DNA from: Cloacibacterium sp964530915
GTDB taxonomy: Bacteria; Bacteroidota; Bacteroidia; Flavobacteriales; Weeksellaceae
Direction of reading: 5' to 3'
NCBI GenBank assembly: GCA_964530915.1
Contig: CAZHCK010000010.1
Location: 1-47,154, forward strand
Length of the DNA: 47,154 nucleotides
This document shows positions 1-8,461 of the stretch, in pieces; position 1 is the first letter of the stretch, and each line of letters starts with the position of its first letter. The notes beneath the pieces were generated by a model. It worked only from the letters and a program-made list of their open reading frames with translations, ran no database searches and was not told the DNA's origin. A program made the position numbers and the translations under genes.

Positions 1-50
1 GTAAAAAGACTGCTTCATTATTTCGTTGTACTTCCTTCCTCGCAATGACA
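1..50. repeat. Possible degenerate interspersed intergenic repeat
   Basis: The leftmost bases read like the 'actgcttc ... ttcctcgcaatgaca' sequence that recurs between genes in many flavobacterial genomes. No open frame covers it. Only one copy is in the window, so the assignment rests on recollection of similar sequence elsewhere. Confidence 0.25.
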
Positions 51-76
51 GCATCAGAAATCTTCCAGCTTTCAAA

Positions 77-1096
77 CTAATTTTCTAAAATCCTTTTATT
101 AATTTCATTAATCAATTCTGGACCTTCGTAAATAAAGCCTGTGTAAATCTGCACCAAACTAGCGCCTGCTTCTAATTTTTCGATGGCATCTTCTGCACTG
201 TGAATTCCGCCTACACCGATAATTGGGAAAGAACGATTAGACTTTTCAGCCAAATATCTGATGACTTCTGTGCTTTTTTCACGGATTGGTTTTCCTGAAA
301 GTCCGCCGTTTCCAATTTTTTCCAAAGTTTCTTTAGAGGCTTTAAGGTTTTCTCTTGAAACCGAAGTGTTGGTGGCAATAATTCCATCAATTTTGGTTTC
401 GGAGACCAACTCTACGATTTCATCGAGTTGAATTTTATTGAGATCTGGAGCGATTTTCAGAAGAACAGGTTTTGGCTGAGCATACTCAGCATTCACTTTC
501 TGAATTTCTGTAATCAGTTCCTTTAAATAATCTGCATCTTCTAGCTTGGCGTGACTAGAAACATTTGGGCAACTCACATTCAGTACAAAATAATCTACAA
601 AATCGTGCAAACCTCGGAAACATTCTACATAATCTGCGGTGTAATTTTGGGGTAAAGTGTTTGTGTTTTTACCAATATTTCCGCCGATGATTACTTTGTG
701 AGGAGATTTTTTAAGATTTTCTACAATTTTTGCTAAACCTTCATTGTTAAAACCCATTCTGTTGATAATTCCTCCGTCTTCTATTAGTCTGAAAAGACGT
801 TTTTTCGGATTACCAGATTGTGCTTTTGGTGTTACGGTTCCTATTTCTACAAATCCGAATCCTAAATCTGCTAATTCATTAAACAGCACTGCATTTTTGT
901 CAAAACCCGCAGCTAAACCTACTGGATTTTTGAATTTCAAGCCAAATAATTCACGCTCGAGACGTTTATCTTCGATAGGTTTTGGGAAAAATAATTTGGT
1001 TAAAAAACCGAAATTTTTAAGGATAAAAAAGGTAAAATGATGGACTTTTTCAGGATCAAATTTGAAAAAAATCGGACGAAGAAGTGATTTGTACAT
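77..1096 (-). CDS. pyrD: Dihydroorotate dehydrogenase, quinone-type (class 2)
   Basis: Oxidises dihydroorotate to orotate in pyrimidine synthesis, using FMN and passing electrons to membrane quinone. The N-terminal helix MYKSLLRPIFFKFDPEKVHH is the membrane/quinone-tunnel extension that defines class 2. The FMN barrel follows, with NPVGLAAGFDKNA near residue 57, GTVTPKAQ near 86, ATNTSVSR, and GVGGI near the end. An ATG 14 codons upstream (1138) is open, but the family start is the Met of MYKSL at 1096, giving 339 aa, a normal length. The base-providing position, Ser in E. coli PyrD (NISSPNT), reads NVSCPN here, so residue 176 is Cys, as in class 1 enzymes. It is the only pyrimidine gene in view and is divergent from glyS. 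Family is certain; the catalytic consequence of the Cys is an inference. Confidence 0.95.
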   Translation of the reverse strand: MYKSLLRPIFFKFDPEKVHHFTFFILKNFGFLTKLFFPKPIEDKRLERELFGLKFKNPVGLAAGFDKNAVLFNELADLGFGFVEIGTVTPKAQSGNPKKRLFRLIEDGGIINRMGFNNEGLAKIVENLKKSPHKVIIGGNIGKNTNTLPQNYTADYVECFRGLHDFVDYFVLNVSCPNVSSHAKLEDADYLKELITEIQKVNAEYAQPKPVLLKIAPDLNKIQLDEIVELVSETKIDGIIATNTSVSRENLKASKETLEKIGNGGLSGKPIREKSTEVIRYLAEKSNRSFPIIGVGGIHSAEDAIEKLEAGASLVQIYTGFIYEGPELINEINKRILEN

Positions 1097-1129
1097 TTTG
1101 AAAAAACGTTTTACAAATTTAGTGTTTTT

Positions 1130-1232
1130 TTCACGCAAAGTCGCAAAGTGTTTCGCAAAAAGCGCAAAGATTTTTGAAAGTTATTTAATTTATGATGTTG
1201 GAAATTCCCGCAGATTCTGCAGATTCTTCAGT
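1130..1232. repeat. Intergenic CGCAAAG-type repeat cluster
   Basis: The pyrD-glyS gap (1097-1426) has no credible gene. Its left part holds CGCAAAG at 1134, 1142 and 1163, a near copy at 1154 (CGCAAAA), then a 'cgcagattctgcagattcttcag' type stretch at 1208-1230. Similar G-C-A-A-A-G clusters scattered between genes are common in flavobacteria as recalled. An open frame on the plus strand at 1062-1259 runs through these repeats and is not considered a gene. Confidence 0.45.
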
Positions 1233-1256
1233 GAAAGTATAATCGAAAAGTGTTTA

Positions 1257-1338
1257 TAGCCCTGATTGCAGTGGAAATCCCGCAGTAAGCGTTGGGTTTA
1301 GTTATGGAACGAGGAATTGCAACGGAAAGCAGGACTGA
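1257..1338. repeat. Imperfect inverted repeat, possible mobile repeat or structured intergenic element
   Basis: The left arm starts at 1257 (tagccctgattgcagtgg, then aaatcc) and the right arm spans 1313-1338 (ggaattgcaacggaaagcag, then gactga). They are imperfect reverse complements about 24 bases long, separated by about 32 bases. No protein is encoded. The form matches a stem-loop intergenic element believed to recur in Chryseobacterium-like genomes. Its function is unknown. Confidence 0.4.
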
Positions 1339-1400
1339 GTTTCCATAAATTTACGAAATGTCTTGCTCCTTAAAAATGTAGAAAATTGCTATAAATTCCC

Positions 1401-1408
1401 TATTTTTG
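1401..1408 (+). promoter_or_regulatory. Putative -7 box of glyS
   Basis: TATTTTTG fits the Bacteroidota -7 consensus TAnnTTTG and lies 18 bases before the glyS ATG. No good -33 TTG is found at the usual 17-23 base distance, so the call rests on the -7 element alone. Confidence 0.45.
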
Positions 1409-1426
1409 CAATTCAATTCAAAAGTT

Positions 1427-2968
1427 ATGGCAAAACAAGAAGACGTTTTCAAGAAGGTAGTTTCTCACGCAAAAGAATATGGTTTTATTTTCCCGAGTTC
1501 TGAAATTTATGACGGACTTTCGGCGGTTTACGATTATGGACAAAATGGTGCAGAACTGAAAAATAACATCAAGCAATATTGGTGGAAAGCAATGGTGCAA
1601 CTGAACGAGAATATTGTAGGACTGGATTCTGCAATCCTGATGCACCCAACTACTTGGAAAGCTTCTGGACACGTGGATGCATTTAACGACCCATTGATTG
1701 ACAATAAAGATTCTAAAAAGCGTTTTCGTGCAGATGTTTTGATTGAAGATTACTGTGCAAAACTAGAAGATAAAGCGCAAAAAGAAATAGAAAAAGCGGC
1801 AAAAAGATTTGGTGATGCTTTTGATAAAGCACAGTTTGAGGCTACCAATCCTAGAGTTTTAGAATACAGAGAAAAACAAAAAACCATTCTCGCAAGAATG
1901 GCAAAATCCCTGGAAAACAATGATTTAGCAGATGTAAAAGCACTCATTGAAGAATTAGAAATTGCTGATCCTGACACTGGTTCTAAAAACTGGACGGATG
2001 TAAGACAATTCAACCTAATGTTCGGGACTAAATTAGGAGCTTCTGCGGAAAATGCGATGGATTTATATCTTCGTCCGGAAACTGCGCAAGGTATTTTCGT
2101 GAATTTCTTGAATGTACAGAAAACTTCTCGTCATAAATTGCCTTTCGGAATTGCACAAATAGGTAAAGCATTTAGAAATGAGATTGTTGCAAGACAATTC
2201 ATCTTCAGAATGAGAGAATTTGAACAAATGGAAATGCAATTTTTTGTACCACCGGGAACAGAATTGAAATTCTACGAAGAATGGAAACAAAAACGTCTCA
2301 ACTGGCATTTAGCGCTTGGTTTAGGACAAGAAAATTATAAATTCCACGATCACGAAAAATTAGCGCACTACGCGAATGCTGCTGCTGATATCGAATTCAA
2401 ATTCCCATTTGGTTTCAAAGAATTAGAAGGAATTCACTCAAGAACTGATTTCGATTTATCTGCACATGAAAAATTCTCTGGCAGAAAATTACAATATTTC
2501 GATCCAGAAAGAAATGAAAACTACGTTCCTTATGTAGTAGAAACTTCTATTGGTCTTGACAGAATGTTCTTGGCATTATTCTCAAATTGCTTGAAAGATG
2601 AAGTTTTAGAGGACGGTTCAGAGAGAATAGTTTTATCACTTCCGCCTGCTTTAGCACCTGTAAAAGCAGCGATTTTGCCATTGGTGAAAAAAGATGGATT
2701 ACCAGAATTTGCAGAAAAAATCTTCAATGATTTGAAATATGATTTCAATGTGATTTCTGAGGAAAAAGACAGCATTGGTAAACGTTACAGAAGACAAGAT
2801 GCTATCGGAACACCTTTCTGTATTACTGTTGACCATGATTCTTTGACAGATAACACGGTAACTTTAAGAGAAAGAGACACCATGAAGCAAGAGCGTGTGA
2901 AAGTAGAAGATTTAAGAAGAATTATTGATGAAAAAGTGAACTTTAGAACTTTGCTTTCTAAGATTTAA
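1427..2968 (+). CDS. glyS: Glycine--tRNA ligase, alpha2 (eukaryote/archaeal-like) type
   Basis: Charges tRNA-Gly with glycine in the cytoplasm. A single 513-aa chain represents the dimeric class II type rather than the two-subunit glyQ/glyS type. Visible signatures are EYGFIFPSSEIYDGLSAVYD at the N terminus, RPETAQGIF, motif 2 (GKAFRNEI ... FRMREFEQMEMQFF), motif 3 (ETSIGLDRMFLAL), and a C-terminal anticodon-binding domain with RYRRQDAIGTPFCITVDHD. The frame is open to 1406, but the conserved start is the ATG at 1427 (MAKQEDVFKKVV); the upstream part overlaps the -7 box. It stands alone, with a shared terminator at its end. Confidence 0.96.
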   Translation: MAKQEDVFKKVVSHAKEYGFIFPSSEIYDGLSAVYDYGQNGAELKNNIKQYWWKAMVQLNENIVGLDSAILMHPTTWKASGHVDAFNDPLIDNKDSKKRFRADVLIEDYCAKLEDKAQKEIEKAAKRFGDAFDKAQFEATNPRVLEYREKQKTILARMAKSLENNDLADVKALIEELEIADPDTGSKNWTDVRQFNLMFGTKLGASAENAMDLYLRPETAQGIFVNFLNVQKTSRHKLPFGIAQIGKAFRNEIVARQFIFRMREFEQMEMQFFVPPGTELKFYEEWKQKRLNWHLALGLGQENYKFHDHEKLAHYANAAADIEFKFPFGFKELEGIHSRTDFDLSAHEKFSGRKLQYFDPERNENYVPYVVETSIGLDRMFLALFSNCLKDEVLEDGSERIVLSLPPALAPVKAAILPLVKKDGLPEFAEKIFNDLKYDFNVISEEKDSIGKRYRRQDAIGTPFCITVDHDSLTDNTVTLRERDTMKQERVKVEDLRRIIDEKVNFRTLLSKI

Positions 2969-2990
2969 TTCTTTCAAAAAATATTAAAAC

Positions 2991-3022
2991 AAAATCCCGA
3001 AGAAAATTCTTCGGGATTTTTT
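2991..3022. terminator. Bidirectional intrinsic terminator between glyS and the OmpW-like gene
   Basis: Perfect stem aaaatcccgaagaa / ttcttcgggatttt (2991-3004 with 3007-3020), A-rich on the left and T-rich on the right. It can end both the plus-strand glyS and the minus-strand OmpW-like gene. Confidence 0.85.
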
Positions 3023-3046
3023 CATAATTTAGTTTATAGCGAAATA

Positions 3047-3646
3047 TTAGAATTTCATTCCTACACCAAAGCCAATTAAAAGTGGATTGATTTTAACTTC
3101 AGCAGGAACAGTTGCAGGTAAACCTAAATCTACATCTACATCTGTTTTAAGATAAAGTTTTTTAATGTCTACGTTAAGGAAAAATTTGTCATTCACAAAA
3201 TAATCTACACCACCTTGTAATGCAAATCCCACATTGTTTTTGTAATCCATTCCTAGTGTATCACCGTTTTCTACATCATAGAAAATAGTATAATTAAGAC
3301 CAGCTCCTACATAAGGTTTTAAACTTTTAGTTGGATAAAAGTGATATTGCAAAGTTACTGTTGGAGGTAATAATCTTACACTTCCTAGAGAAACTTCATC
3401 ATTTCCAACTTTAACATCATGTTTAGAGGTTCCTAGAATTAGTTCTGCTGCAAAATTTTTGTTAAAGAAATAAGTAAAGTCTAATTCTGGAATAAAAGCG
3501 TTTGAAATGTTTACATCGCTGTCTTCTCCTCCTACTGTAGATTTTTCATAAGGTTGTACACTTACACCTCTTAATCTAACTTGCCAGTTTTGTGCACTTA
3601 AGCTTACGGTAAATAATAACCCAGCTAAAAATAGTAATTTTCTCAT
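3047..3646 (-). CDS. OmpW-like small outer-membrane beta-barrel protein
   Basis: 199 aa with a signal peptide (MRKLLFLAGLLFTVSLSAQ, cut after about residue 19). The OmpW pattern follows: QVRLRGVSVQP as first strand, a region of alternating hydrophobic residues, LQYHFYPTKSLKPYVGAGLN near the middle, and a terminal aromatic residue (GFGVGMKF) typical of outer-membrane barrels. OmpW-type barrels are eight-stranded pores for small hydrophobic molecules in proteobacteria; the substrate in flavobacteria is not known. It is monocistronic and convergent with glyS. The barrel call is secure; the OmpW family call is likely. Confidence 0.8.
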   Translation of the reverse strand: MRKLLFLAGLLFTVSLSAQNWQVRLRGVSVQPYEKSTVGGEDSDVNISNAFIPELDFTYFFNKNFAAELILGTSKHDVKVGNDEVSLGSVRLLPPTVTLQYHFYPTKSLKPYVGAGLNYTIFYDVENGDTLGMDYKNNVGFALQGGVDYFVNDKFFLNVDIKKLYLKTDVDVDLGLPATVPAEVKINPLLIGFGVGMKF

Positions 3647-3789
3647 TGTTATTTTTTTTGTTTGTTATGGGGGCTAAGATATTATTTTCAGTATAACGCC
3701 CAAAATGATTTATATCACTGAGTTTTATCATATTTATGGTGAAAATAATTTTGCTTTGAAATATTTTTTAAATTTGAAAAAAATGATTT

Positions 3790-4944
3790 ATGAAAACGCT
3801 TAAGAACCTCTTTTTTGGAATTCTACTTTTTATAGCAGCAGTTATTGCGCTGGCTTATGCTTTTAATTATCAACATCTTTTTAATGCCATTGCGCTTACC
3901 TATCTTAAAGGGGAAACTAGTGCTACCATAGATGATGGTGTAGATTTCCCGTCTAGAAATATAGAAAAAGGAGTTGCACAACCTTGGCAAAAAGATTCTT
4001 TATACAATAAAATTTCTTTACCGAAAAACATCGTTGACAATTTAAAATCTACCAATTCTGCTTCATTTTTGGTCATAAAAGATGGAAAATTAGTCCATGA
4101 AGAATATTTCGGAGAATACAAACCTACCTCCCAAACCAATTCTTTTTCTATGGCAAAAGCCATCACCGTTTTATTGATGGGATTGTCAATAGAAGACCAC
4201 AAAATACAATCAGAAAATCAAAAATTTGCCGATTTTTATCCCAATTTTAACGAAGTAGAACATGGCAACGAGTTAACCTTAAGAGATTTAGCCGCTATGG
4301 AAGCTGGCTATTATTGGGATGAAGATTACAGAAACCCATTTTTACAGAATCCTAGAATTTATTACGGTAAAAACATGGCAGAAGCAATGCTGAAATCTCC
4401 TCAGTTTGAGGCAAAACCTGGAAGCAGATTCGAATATCAATCTGGCGCTACGCAATTATTGGGATTTGCGATTAGAAAGGCGGTAAATGTTCCACTTTCT
4501 GCATATGCTTCTCAAAAGCTTTGGAAACCTCTAGGAATGGAATCAGACGCTTACTGGAATGTAGATGAAGACAATAAAATGGAAAAAACGTTCTGCTGTA
4601 TCAATGCTATTCCTCGTGATTATGCAAAACTAGGACAATTTATGCTTCAAAAAGGAAATTGGAACGGAAAGCAACTGATTGATTCTACCTACATTCAAAA
4701 AATGATTACGCCAACTCAACACTCTAATGGAATCTATGGCTTGGGAATTTGGATTAATAATGATGCCCCTTATAAATATTATCATTTCTGGGGATTTACC
4801 AGCCAATTAATCATCGTAATTCCTGAAAAAAATATGGTAGTAGTAAGGACTGGTAAGTTTAACAATGAAGCCAAAGACGAAAAAGGCCGTTCTGTACAGG
4901 CTGCATTTTTAGCCGAAAATGCCGTGAAAACGTTTGCCAATTAA
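3790..4944 (+). CDS. Serine hydrolase of the beta-lactamase class C / esterase family
   Basis: 384 aa. One N-terminal hydrophobic segment (residues 7-26) acts as a membrane anchor or uncleaved signal, with the catalytic domain outside the cytoplasm. The penicillin-binding fold motifs are present: SxxK as S120-M-A-K123, the YxN-equivalent Y216-Q-S218, and a third motif around HFWG (332-335). DLAAMEAGYYWDEDY and RDYAKLGQFM are typical of the family (PF00144). Members act as esterases, D-amino-acid peptidases or beta-lactamases; the substrate cannot be read from sequence. A hairpin follows the stop and sufS lies 99 bases further on, so it is probably its own unit. Confidence 0.85.
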   Translation: MKTLKNLFFGILLFIAAVIALAYAFNYQHLFNAIALTYLKGETSATIDDGVDFPSRNIEKGVAQPWQKDSLYNKISLPKNIVDNLKSTNSASFLVIKDGKLVHEEYFGEYKPTSQTNSFSMAKAITVLLMGLSIEDHKIQSENQKFADFYPNFNEVEHGNELTLRDLAAMEAGYYWDEDYRNPFLQNPRIYYGKNMAEAMLKSPQFEAKPGSRFEYQSGATQLLGFAIRKAVNVPLSAYASQKLWKPLGMESDAYWNVDEDNKMEKTFCCINAIPRDYAKLGQFMLQKGNWNGKQLIDSTYIQKMITPTQHSNGIYGLGIWINNDAPYKYYHFWGFTSQLIIVIPEKNMVVVRTGKFNNEAKDEKGRSVQAAFLAENAVKTFAN

Positions 4945-4995
4945 AGCAATAGAAGAAATTATTAGAATTTTTAATAATTAATTCCGTAATTTTGA

Positions 4996-5030
4996 ACCAT
5001 TCTAAACAAGTTTTAGAGTGGTTTTATTTT
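4996..5030 (+). terminator. Intrinsic terminator after the serine hydrolase
   Basis: Stem accattctaaa / tttagagtggt (one G-T wobble) around a short loop, followed by gttttattttt. It lies 50 bases after the stop. A TAATTTTG box at 4987-4994 sits just before it and might serve sufS, in which case the hairpin would be in the sufS leader. Confidence 0.6.
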
Positions 5031-5043
5031 TAATCTAAAGAAA

Positions 5044-6270
5044 ATGTTTAATATACAAGACATACGCAATCAGTTTCCTATTCTTCAGCAGCAAGTTAAT
5101 GGTAAACCATTGGTTTATTTAGACAATGCAGCTTCTTCTCAAAAGCCAGTTTCGGTACTTGAAACATGGAAAAGATATTACGAAGAAATCAATGCCAATG
5201 TACACAGAGGAATTCACACTTTGTCTCAATTGGCAACAGAAGAAATGGAAAATTCCAGAAAAAAAGTACAACATTTCATTAATGCAAAGCATGATTATGA
5301 GATAATTTTTACCAGAGGAACCACTGAAAGCATCAATTTAGTTGCCTATGCTTTGGGAAATTCTAATTTCTTAAAAAAAGATGACGAAATTATCATCGGT
5401 TATTTAGAACATCATTCCAATATTGTTCCTTGGCAAATGCTTTGCGAAAGAACGGGAGCAAAATTGAAAGTGATTCCAATGGACGAAAACGGAATTCTTC
5501 AACTGGATTTTTTAGATAAAAACTTATCCGAAAAAACAAAAATTGTATCTGTAAATCAAGTTTCTAACGCATTAGGAATCATTAACCCCATCGAAGAAAT
5601 CATCACAAAAGTGAGAAAAAATTCTTCTGCACTCATGATGATTGATGGAGCGCAATCTGTACCACATTTCGAGATTGATGTTCAAAAATTAGACTGCGAC
5701 TTTTTTGCATTTTCTGGTCACAAAATGTACGCGCCGATGGGCGTAGGAATTCTCTACGGAAAAGAAGAAATTTTAGAAAAATTAGCGCCTTTTCATGGCG
5801 GTGGTGAGATGATTGCTACTTGTAGTTTTGAGAAAACCACATATGCTGCACTTCCCTTTAAATTCGAGGCGGGAACTCCTAATGTTGGCGGAAATATTGC
5901 AATAGGAGCTGCGATAGATTTCATGAAGAAAGTAGGTGTAGAAAATATCAGAAATCATGAAAATGAACTGCTGAATTATGCTCAAAAAAGACTTCTAGAA
6001 ATAGATGGACTCAAAATTTACGGTGAAAAAGCGAATAGAACCAGTGTAGTTTCTTTTAATTTAGAAGGAATAGGAATTGCTTCTGATGTAGGAATGATTC
6101 TGGATAAACTGGGAATTGCTGTAAGAACTGGTCATCACTGTACACAGCCTATTATGGAGTTTTTCAAAATTGCTGGAACGGTGAGAGCGAGTTTTGCGGT
6201 GTACAACACCTTAGAAGAAGTAGATGCTTTAGTAGAAGGGGTAAAAAAAGCTCAAAGAATGCTGATGTAA
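5044..6270 (+). CDS. sufS: Cysteine desulfurase SufS
   Basis: PLP enzyme that removes sulfur from cysteine for Fe-S cluster assembly. It has 408 aa, the normal SufS length. Visible features are YLDNAASSQKP at the N terminus, the phosphate-binding FTRGTTESIN, LEHHSN (residues 121-126) stacking over PLP, DGAQSVPH, the PLP lysine in SGHKMYAP (K227), and the class II active-site loop RTGHHCTQP with Cys366. No sufBCD or sufE is within the window. It is convergent with the AraC-type regulator across a strong terminator. Confidence 0.95.
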   Translation: MFNIQDIRNQFPILQQQVNGKPLVYLDNAASSQKPVSVLETWKRYYEEINANVHRGIHTLSQLATEEMENSRKKVQHFINAKHDYEIIFTRGTTESINLVAYALGNSNFLKKDDEIIIGYLEHHSNIVPWQMLCERTGAKLKVIPMDENGILQLDFLDKNLSEKTKIVSVNQVSNALGIINPIEEIITKVRKNSSALMMIDGAQSVPHFEIDVQKLDCDFFAFSGHKMYAPMGVGILYGKEEILEKLAPFHGGGEMIATCSFEKTTYAALPFKFEAGTPNVGGNIAIGAAIDFMKKVGVENIRNHENELLNYAQKRLLEIDGLKIYGEKANRTSVVSFNLEGIGIASDVGMILDKLGIAVRTGHHCTQPIMEFFKIAGTVRASFAVYNTLEEVDALVEGVKKAQRMLM

Positions 6271-6302
6271 ATTTTAAAAATTTCAAAATTAAACTGATAA
6301 AA

Positions 6303-6341
6303 ATAAAAACTCCCGAAAATTGATTTTCAGGAGTTTTTTAT
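6303..6341. terminator. Bidirectional terminator between sufS and the AraC-type gene
   Basis: Stem aaaactcccgaaaa / ttttcaggagtttt with one internal mismatch and loop ttga, A-rich on one flank and T-rich on the other. It lies between two convergent genes. Confidence 0.8.
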
Positions 6342-6356
6342 TGCTTCTAAAAGTTA

Positions 6357-7229
6357 TTATTCAATAATATTTTTAAACTCTTTTCGGTATTGAGATGGGC
6401 TTTTCTGCGTATATTCTTTAAAAGTTTTATTGAAATAACTGAAGTTATTAAATCCGCTTTCGTAACATATCTCGTTAATACTCAATGGTTTCTCCGCCAA
6501 CAATTTCATAGAGTGAATGATCCGATATTCATTCACGAATTGTGTGAACGTTTTATTGGTAATTTTTTTAAAATATCTGCAAAAAGAAGGCTCCGTCATA
6601 TTGGCGAGATTGGCAACTTCTTCTAAAGTAATTTGCTCTTTGAATTTATTTTTCACATGATTGAAAATGAGGTTAATTCTCTCATTATCTTCTACTTGAG
6701 TTTGAATATAGAAATTTCCAGCATTTAGAATTTTGAAATCTTCGGTATTGGCAAGAACATTTAAAATCTCTAAAAATTTAATCAACTTGTCCAGTGAACT
6801 CGCCTCATACATTTCTAAAATTTTACTTTCCAAAGATTTTTTAACAGATTCACCAAAGACAATTCCACCTTTTGAAGCATCTAATAAATTCGTGATTTTC
6901 TTCATTTCAGGAGTTTTCCAGATGTGAGGTCCTAAAAAATCTGGCAAAAACTGAACTACAATTTCATACTCATTTCTGGTATTTTCATTGGTTAAACCGC
7001 AATGCGGTAGATTACTGCCTATTAAAACCAAATCTCCTTTAGTAAAATAAGAAATAGTGGTCCCAATTTGTCTTTTTCCTGAACCTCCACCTACAAAAAC
7101 CAATTCTATTTCTGGGTGGTAGTGCCAAAAATTAGATTTTAAATTTTCATTTTGAAGGAATTTGAAACAAGAAAAACTGCTGCCAATATTGGGGTTAACT
7201 GCTTCATATGTAGGACTTGTCTGCTTCAT
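6357..7229 (-). CDS. AraC-family transcriptional regulator with N-terminal cupin domain
   Basis: 290 aa. Residues about 20-110 form a cupin-like sensing domain (FWHYHPEIELVFVGGGSGKR, GDLVLIGSNLPHCG). The last 100 residues form the double helix-turn-helix: TLEEVANLANMTEPSFCRYF and the AraC signature INEICYESGFNNFSYFNKTF followed by SPSQYRKEF. Flavobacterial proteins of this build often regulate sugar genes, but the target is not visible. It is divergent from a small secreted-protein gene. It lies about 5.6 kb from the PUL, and no link to it can be shown. Confidence 0.9.
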   Translation of the reverse strand: MKQTSPTYEAVNPNIGSSFSCFKFLQNENLKSNFWHYHPEIELVFVGGGSGKRQIGTTISYFTKGDLVLIGSNLPHCGLTNENTRNEYEIVVQFLPDFLGPHIWKTPEMKKITNLLDASKGGIVFGESVKKSLESKILEMYEASSLDKLIKFLEILNVLANTEDFKILNAGNFYIQTQVEDNERINLIFNHVKNKFKEQITLEEVANLANMTEPSFCRYFKKITNKTFTQFVNEYRIIHSMKLLAEKPLSINEICYESGFNNFSYFNKTFKEYTQKSPSQYRKEFKNIIE

Positions 7230-7248
7230 TTTGTTCTATTTCGATATA

Positions 7249-7256
7249 CAAATATA
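7249..7256 (-). promoter_or_regulatory. Putative -7 box of the AraC-type gene
   Basis: On the minus strand TATATTTG matches TAnnTTTG, about 20 bases before the ATG. No clear -33 partner was found. Confidence 0.4.
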
Positions 7257-7325
7257 CTATTTTATCTTTAAGTTAATGTTAATTTTGTATTAATGTTAAA
7301 ATAGAGCATATATAAGAAAATTATC

Positions 7326-7359
7326 TTGTAAAATAACCCAAATTTCAAGTCTAGATTTG
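7326..7359 (+). promoter_or_regulatory. Putative promoter of the small secreted-protein gene
   Basis: TTG at 7326-7328, a 23-base spacer and TAGATTTG at 7352-7359 fit the flavobacterial TTG/TAnnTTTG promoter pattern, 40 bases before the ATG at 7399. Confidence 0.5.
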
Positions 7360-7398
7360 CACTGTACTTAATTGACTAACACACTAACAATTATAATT

Positions 7399-7992
7399 AT
7401 GAAAAATTTATTAAAATTCAGCTTCCTTATAGGATTTCTATTTATTTCGGCGAATGTAATGGCCAATGACAAAGATTTTTCAATCTCTATCGACAACATC
7501 AGTGCTAAAAAACTAAGCTTTCAAATGACGAATGCAAAGAATGTAGCGCTATATGTTTACAATGATAAAGAAGGAGAACTTTTTGCTGAAAAAGTAAGAA
7601 AGCAAGATGAAGTTTCTAGAACGTATGACTTGAAAAACTTTCCTATTGGAACTTATTATCTAGTAGCAGAATCTGATTCTAAAATCGAAAAATATAAAAT
7701 TACTATTGACGAAAATAATGCTTCAATAGAGAAAACACCAGTTTCTGAAATTTTCAAACCAGAATACACCATCGAAGGTAATCATGTAAAATTATTGATG
7801 CCAAAATTAACTGATGGAGTAACAGTTTCTGTTCAAGATTTCACGAATACTGTTTATTATAACCAAACCTTAACACCAAATAATGGCGAATTGGTTGTAC
7901 AATTTGATTTAAACCCAGAAAATGCTGATGCGTATGTAATCAGTGTAGAAAAAGGCGATAACACCTTCAACAAAATCATATATCTAAAATAA
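7399..7992 (+). CDS. Secreted protein of unknown function
   Basis: 197 aa from the ATG at 7399 (MKNLLKFSFLIGFLFISANV); the longer reading from 7372 starts with TTG inside the likely leader and is rejected. A signal peptide ending near VMA is followed by two beta-rich stretches of about 85 residues. The first contains NVALYVYNDKEGELF and PIGTYYLVAE, the second VTVSVQDFTNTVYYNQ and VQFDLNPENADAYVIS. This suggests two immunoglobulin-like sandwiches, as in the periplasmic beta-rich proteins common in flavobacteria. No catalytic motif is seen and no family is recognised. Monocistronic. Confidence 0.75.
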   Translation: MKNLLKFSFLIGFLFISANVMANDKDFSISIDNISAKKLSFQMTNAKNVALYVYNDKEGELFAEKVRKQDEVSRTYDLKNFPIGTYYLVAESDSKIEKYKITIDENNASIEKTPVSEIFKPEYTIEGNHVKLLMPKLTDGVTVSVQDFTNTVYYNQTLTPNNGELVVQFDLNPENADAYVISVEKGDNTFNKIIYLK

Positions 7993-8020
7993 ATTTTAGG
8001 GTTAATTTTCACATCACATC

Positions 8021-8056
8021 AAAAAAAGTCTCATTTTATGAGACTTTTTGTTTTTT
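8021..8056. terminator. Bidirectional terminator between convergent genes
   Basis: Perfect 12-bp stem aaaaagtctcat / atgagacttttt with a 3-base loop, followed by T-rich sequence. It serves the secreted-protein gene (plus) and the mutL operon (minus). Confidence 0.85.
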
Positions 8057-8082
8057 AAAGAACTAAAAACTTTAGAGAATAA

Positions 8083-8457
8083 TTATTCTTTATCAGGAGT
8101 AACTAATTCATCTACTTTCTTTTCTTGTTGAGCTTTTTCTTTTTCTGCATTTTTAGCAGCGTTTTGTTCAGCCAATTTTTTCTCTAATTCTGATTTCTTT
8201 TTTTGTTCTATTTTTTTCTTTTCCTCTGCCAATTTCTGTTCGGGAGTTTTAGCGGTGTCTTGTTTTAAAATGGGTGCTTTTTTAGCATCTTCAATCGCAG
8301 AATTCATTGCCGAAAAAGAAGTTTGTCCCACTACAGAATCTACCAAAGTTGTATCAATAGGAGAATTGTCTTCTGCGTAATATTGGTCTTCTTCTTTATT
8401 GTTTTTCCAACAAGAAAGTAACATAAAACTGGTCAATAAAAAGGCTAATTTCTTCAT
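8083..8457 (-). CDS. Small lipoprotein with a charged coiled-coil tail
   Basis: 124 aa. The lipobox MLLSC (Cys16) ends a hydrophobic signal, so it is membrane-anchored. Residues about 70-115 are a Lys/Glu/Ala-rich helix (EQKLAEEKKKIEQKKKSELE) expected to form a coiled coil. It is the last gene of the mutL-rhomboid-EEP operon, 4 bases after the EEP gene. Function is not recognised. Confidence 0.75.
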   Translation of the reverse strand: MKKLAFLLTSFMLLSCWKNNKEEDQYYAEDNSPIDTTLVDSVVGQTSFSAMNSAIEDAKKAPILKQDTAKTPEQKLAEEKKKIEQKKKSELEKKLAEQNAAKNAEKEKAQQEKKVDELVTPDKE

Positions 8458-8461
8458 TTTT

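Noticed and set aside
1062..1259. Plus-strand open frame of 65 codons
   Set aside because: It crosses the pyrD start and intergenic repeats, and its composition is that of the repeats.
3661..3789. A clear promoter or operator between the OmpW-like and serine hydrolase genes
   Set aside because: The gap is AT-rich, but no pair of -33 and -7 boxes at acceptable spacing stood out on either strand.
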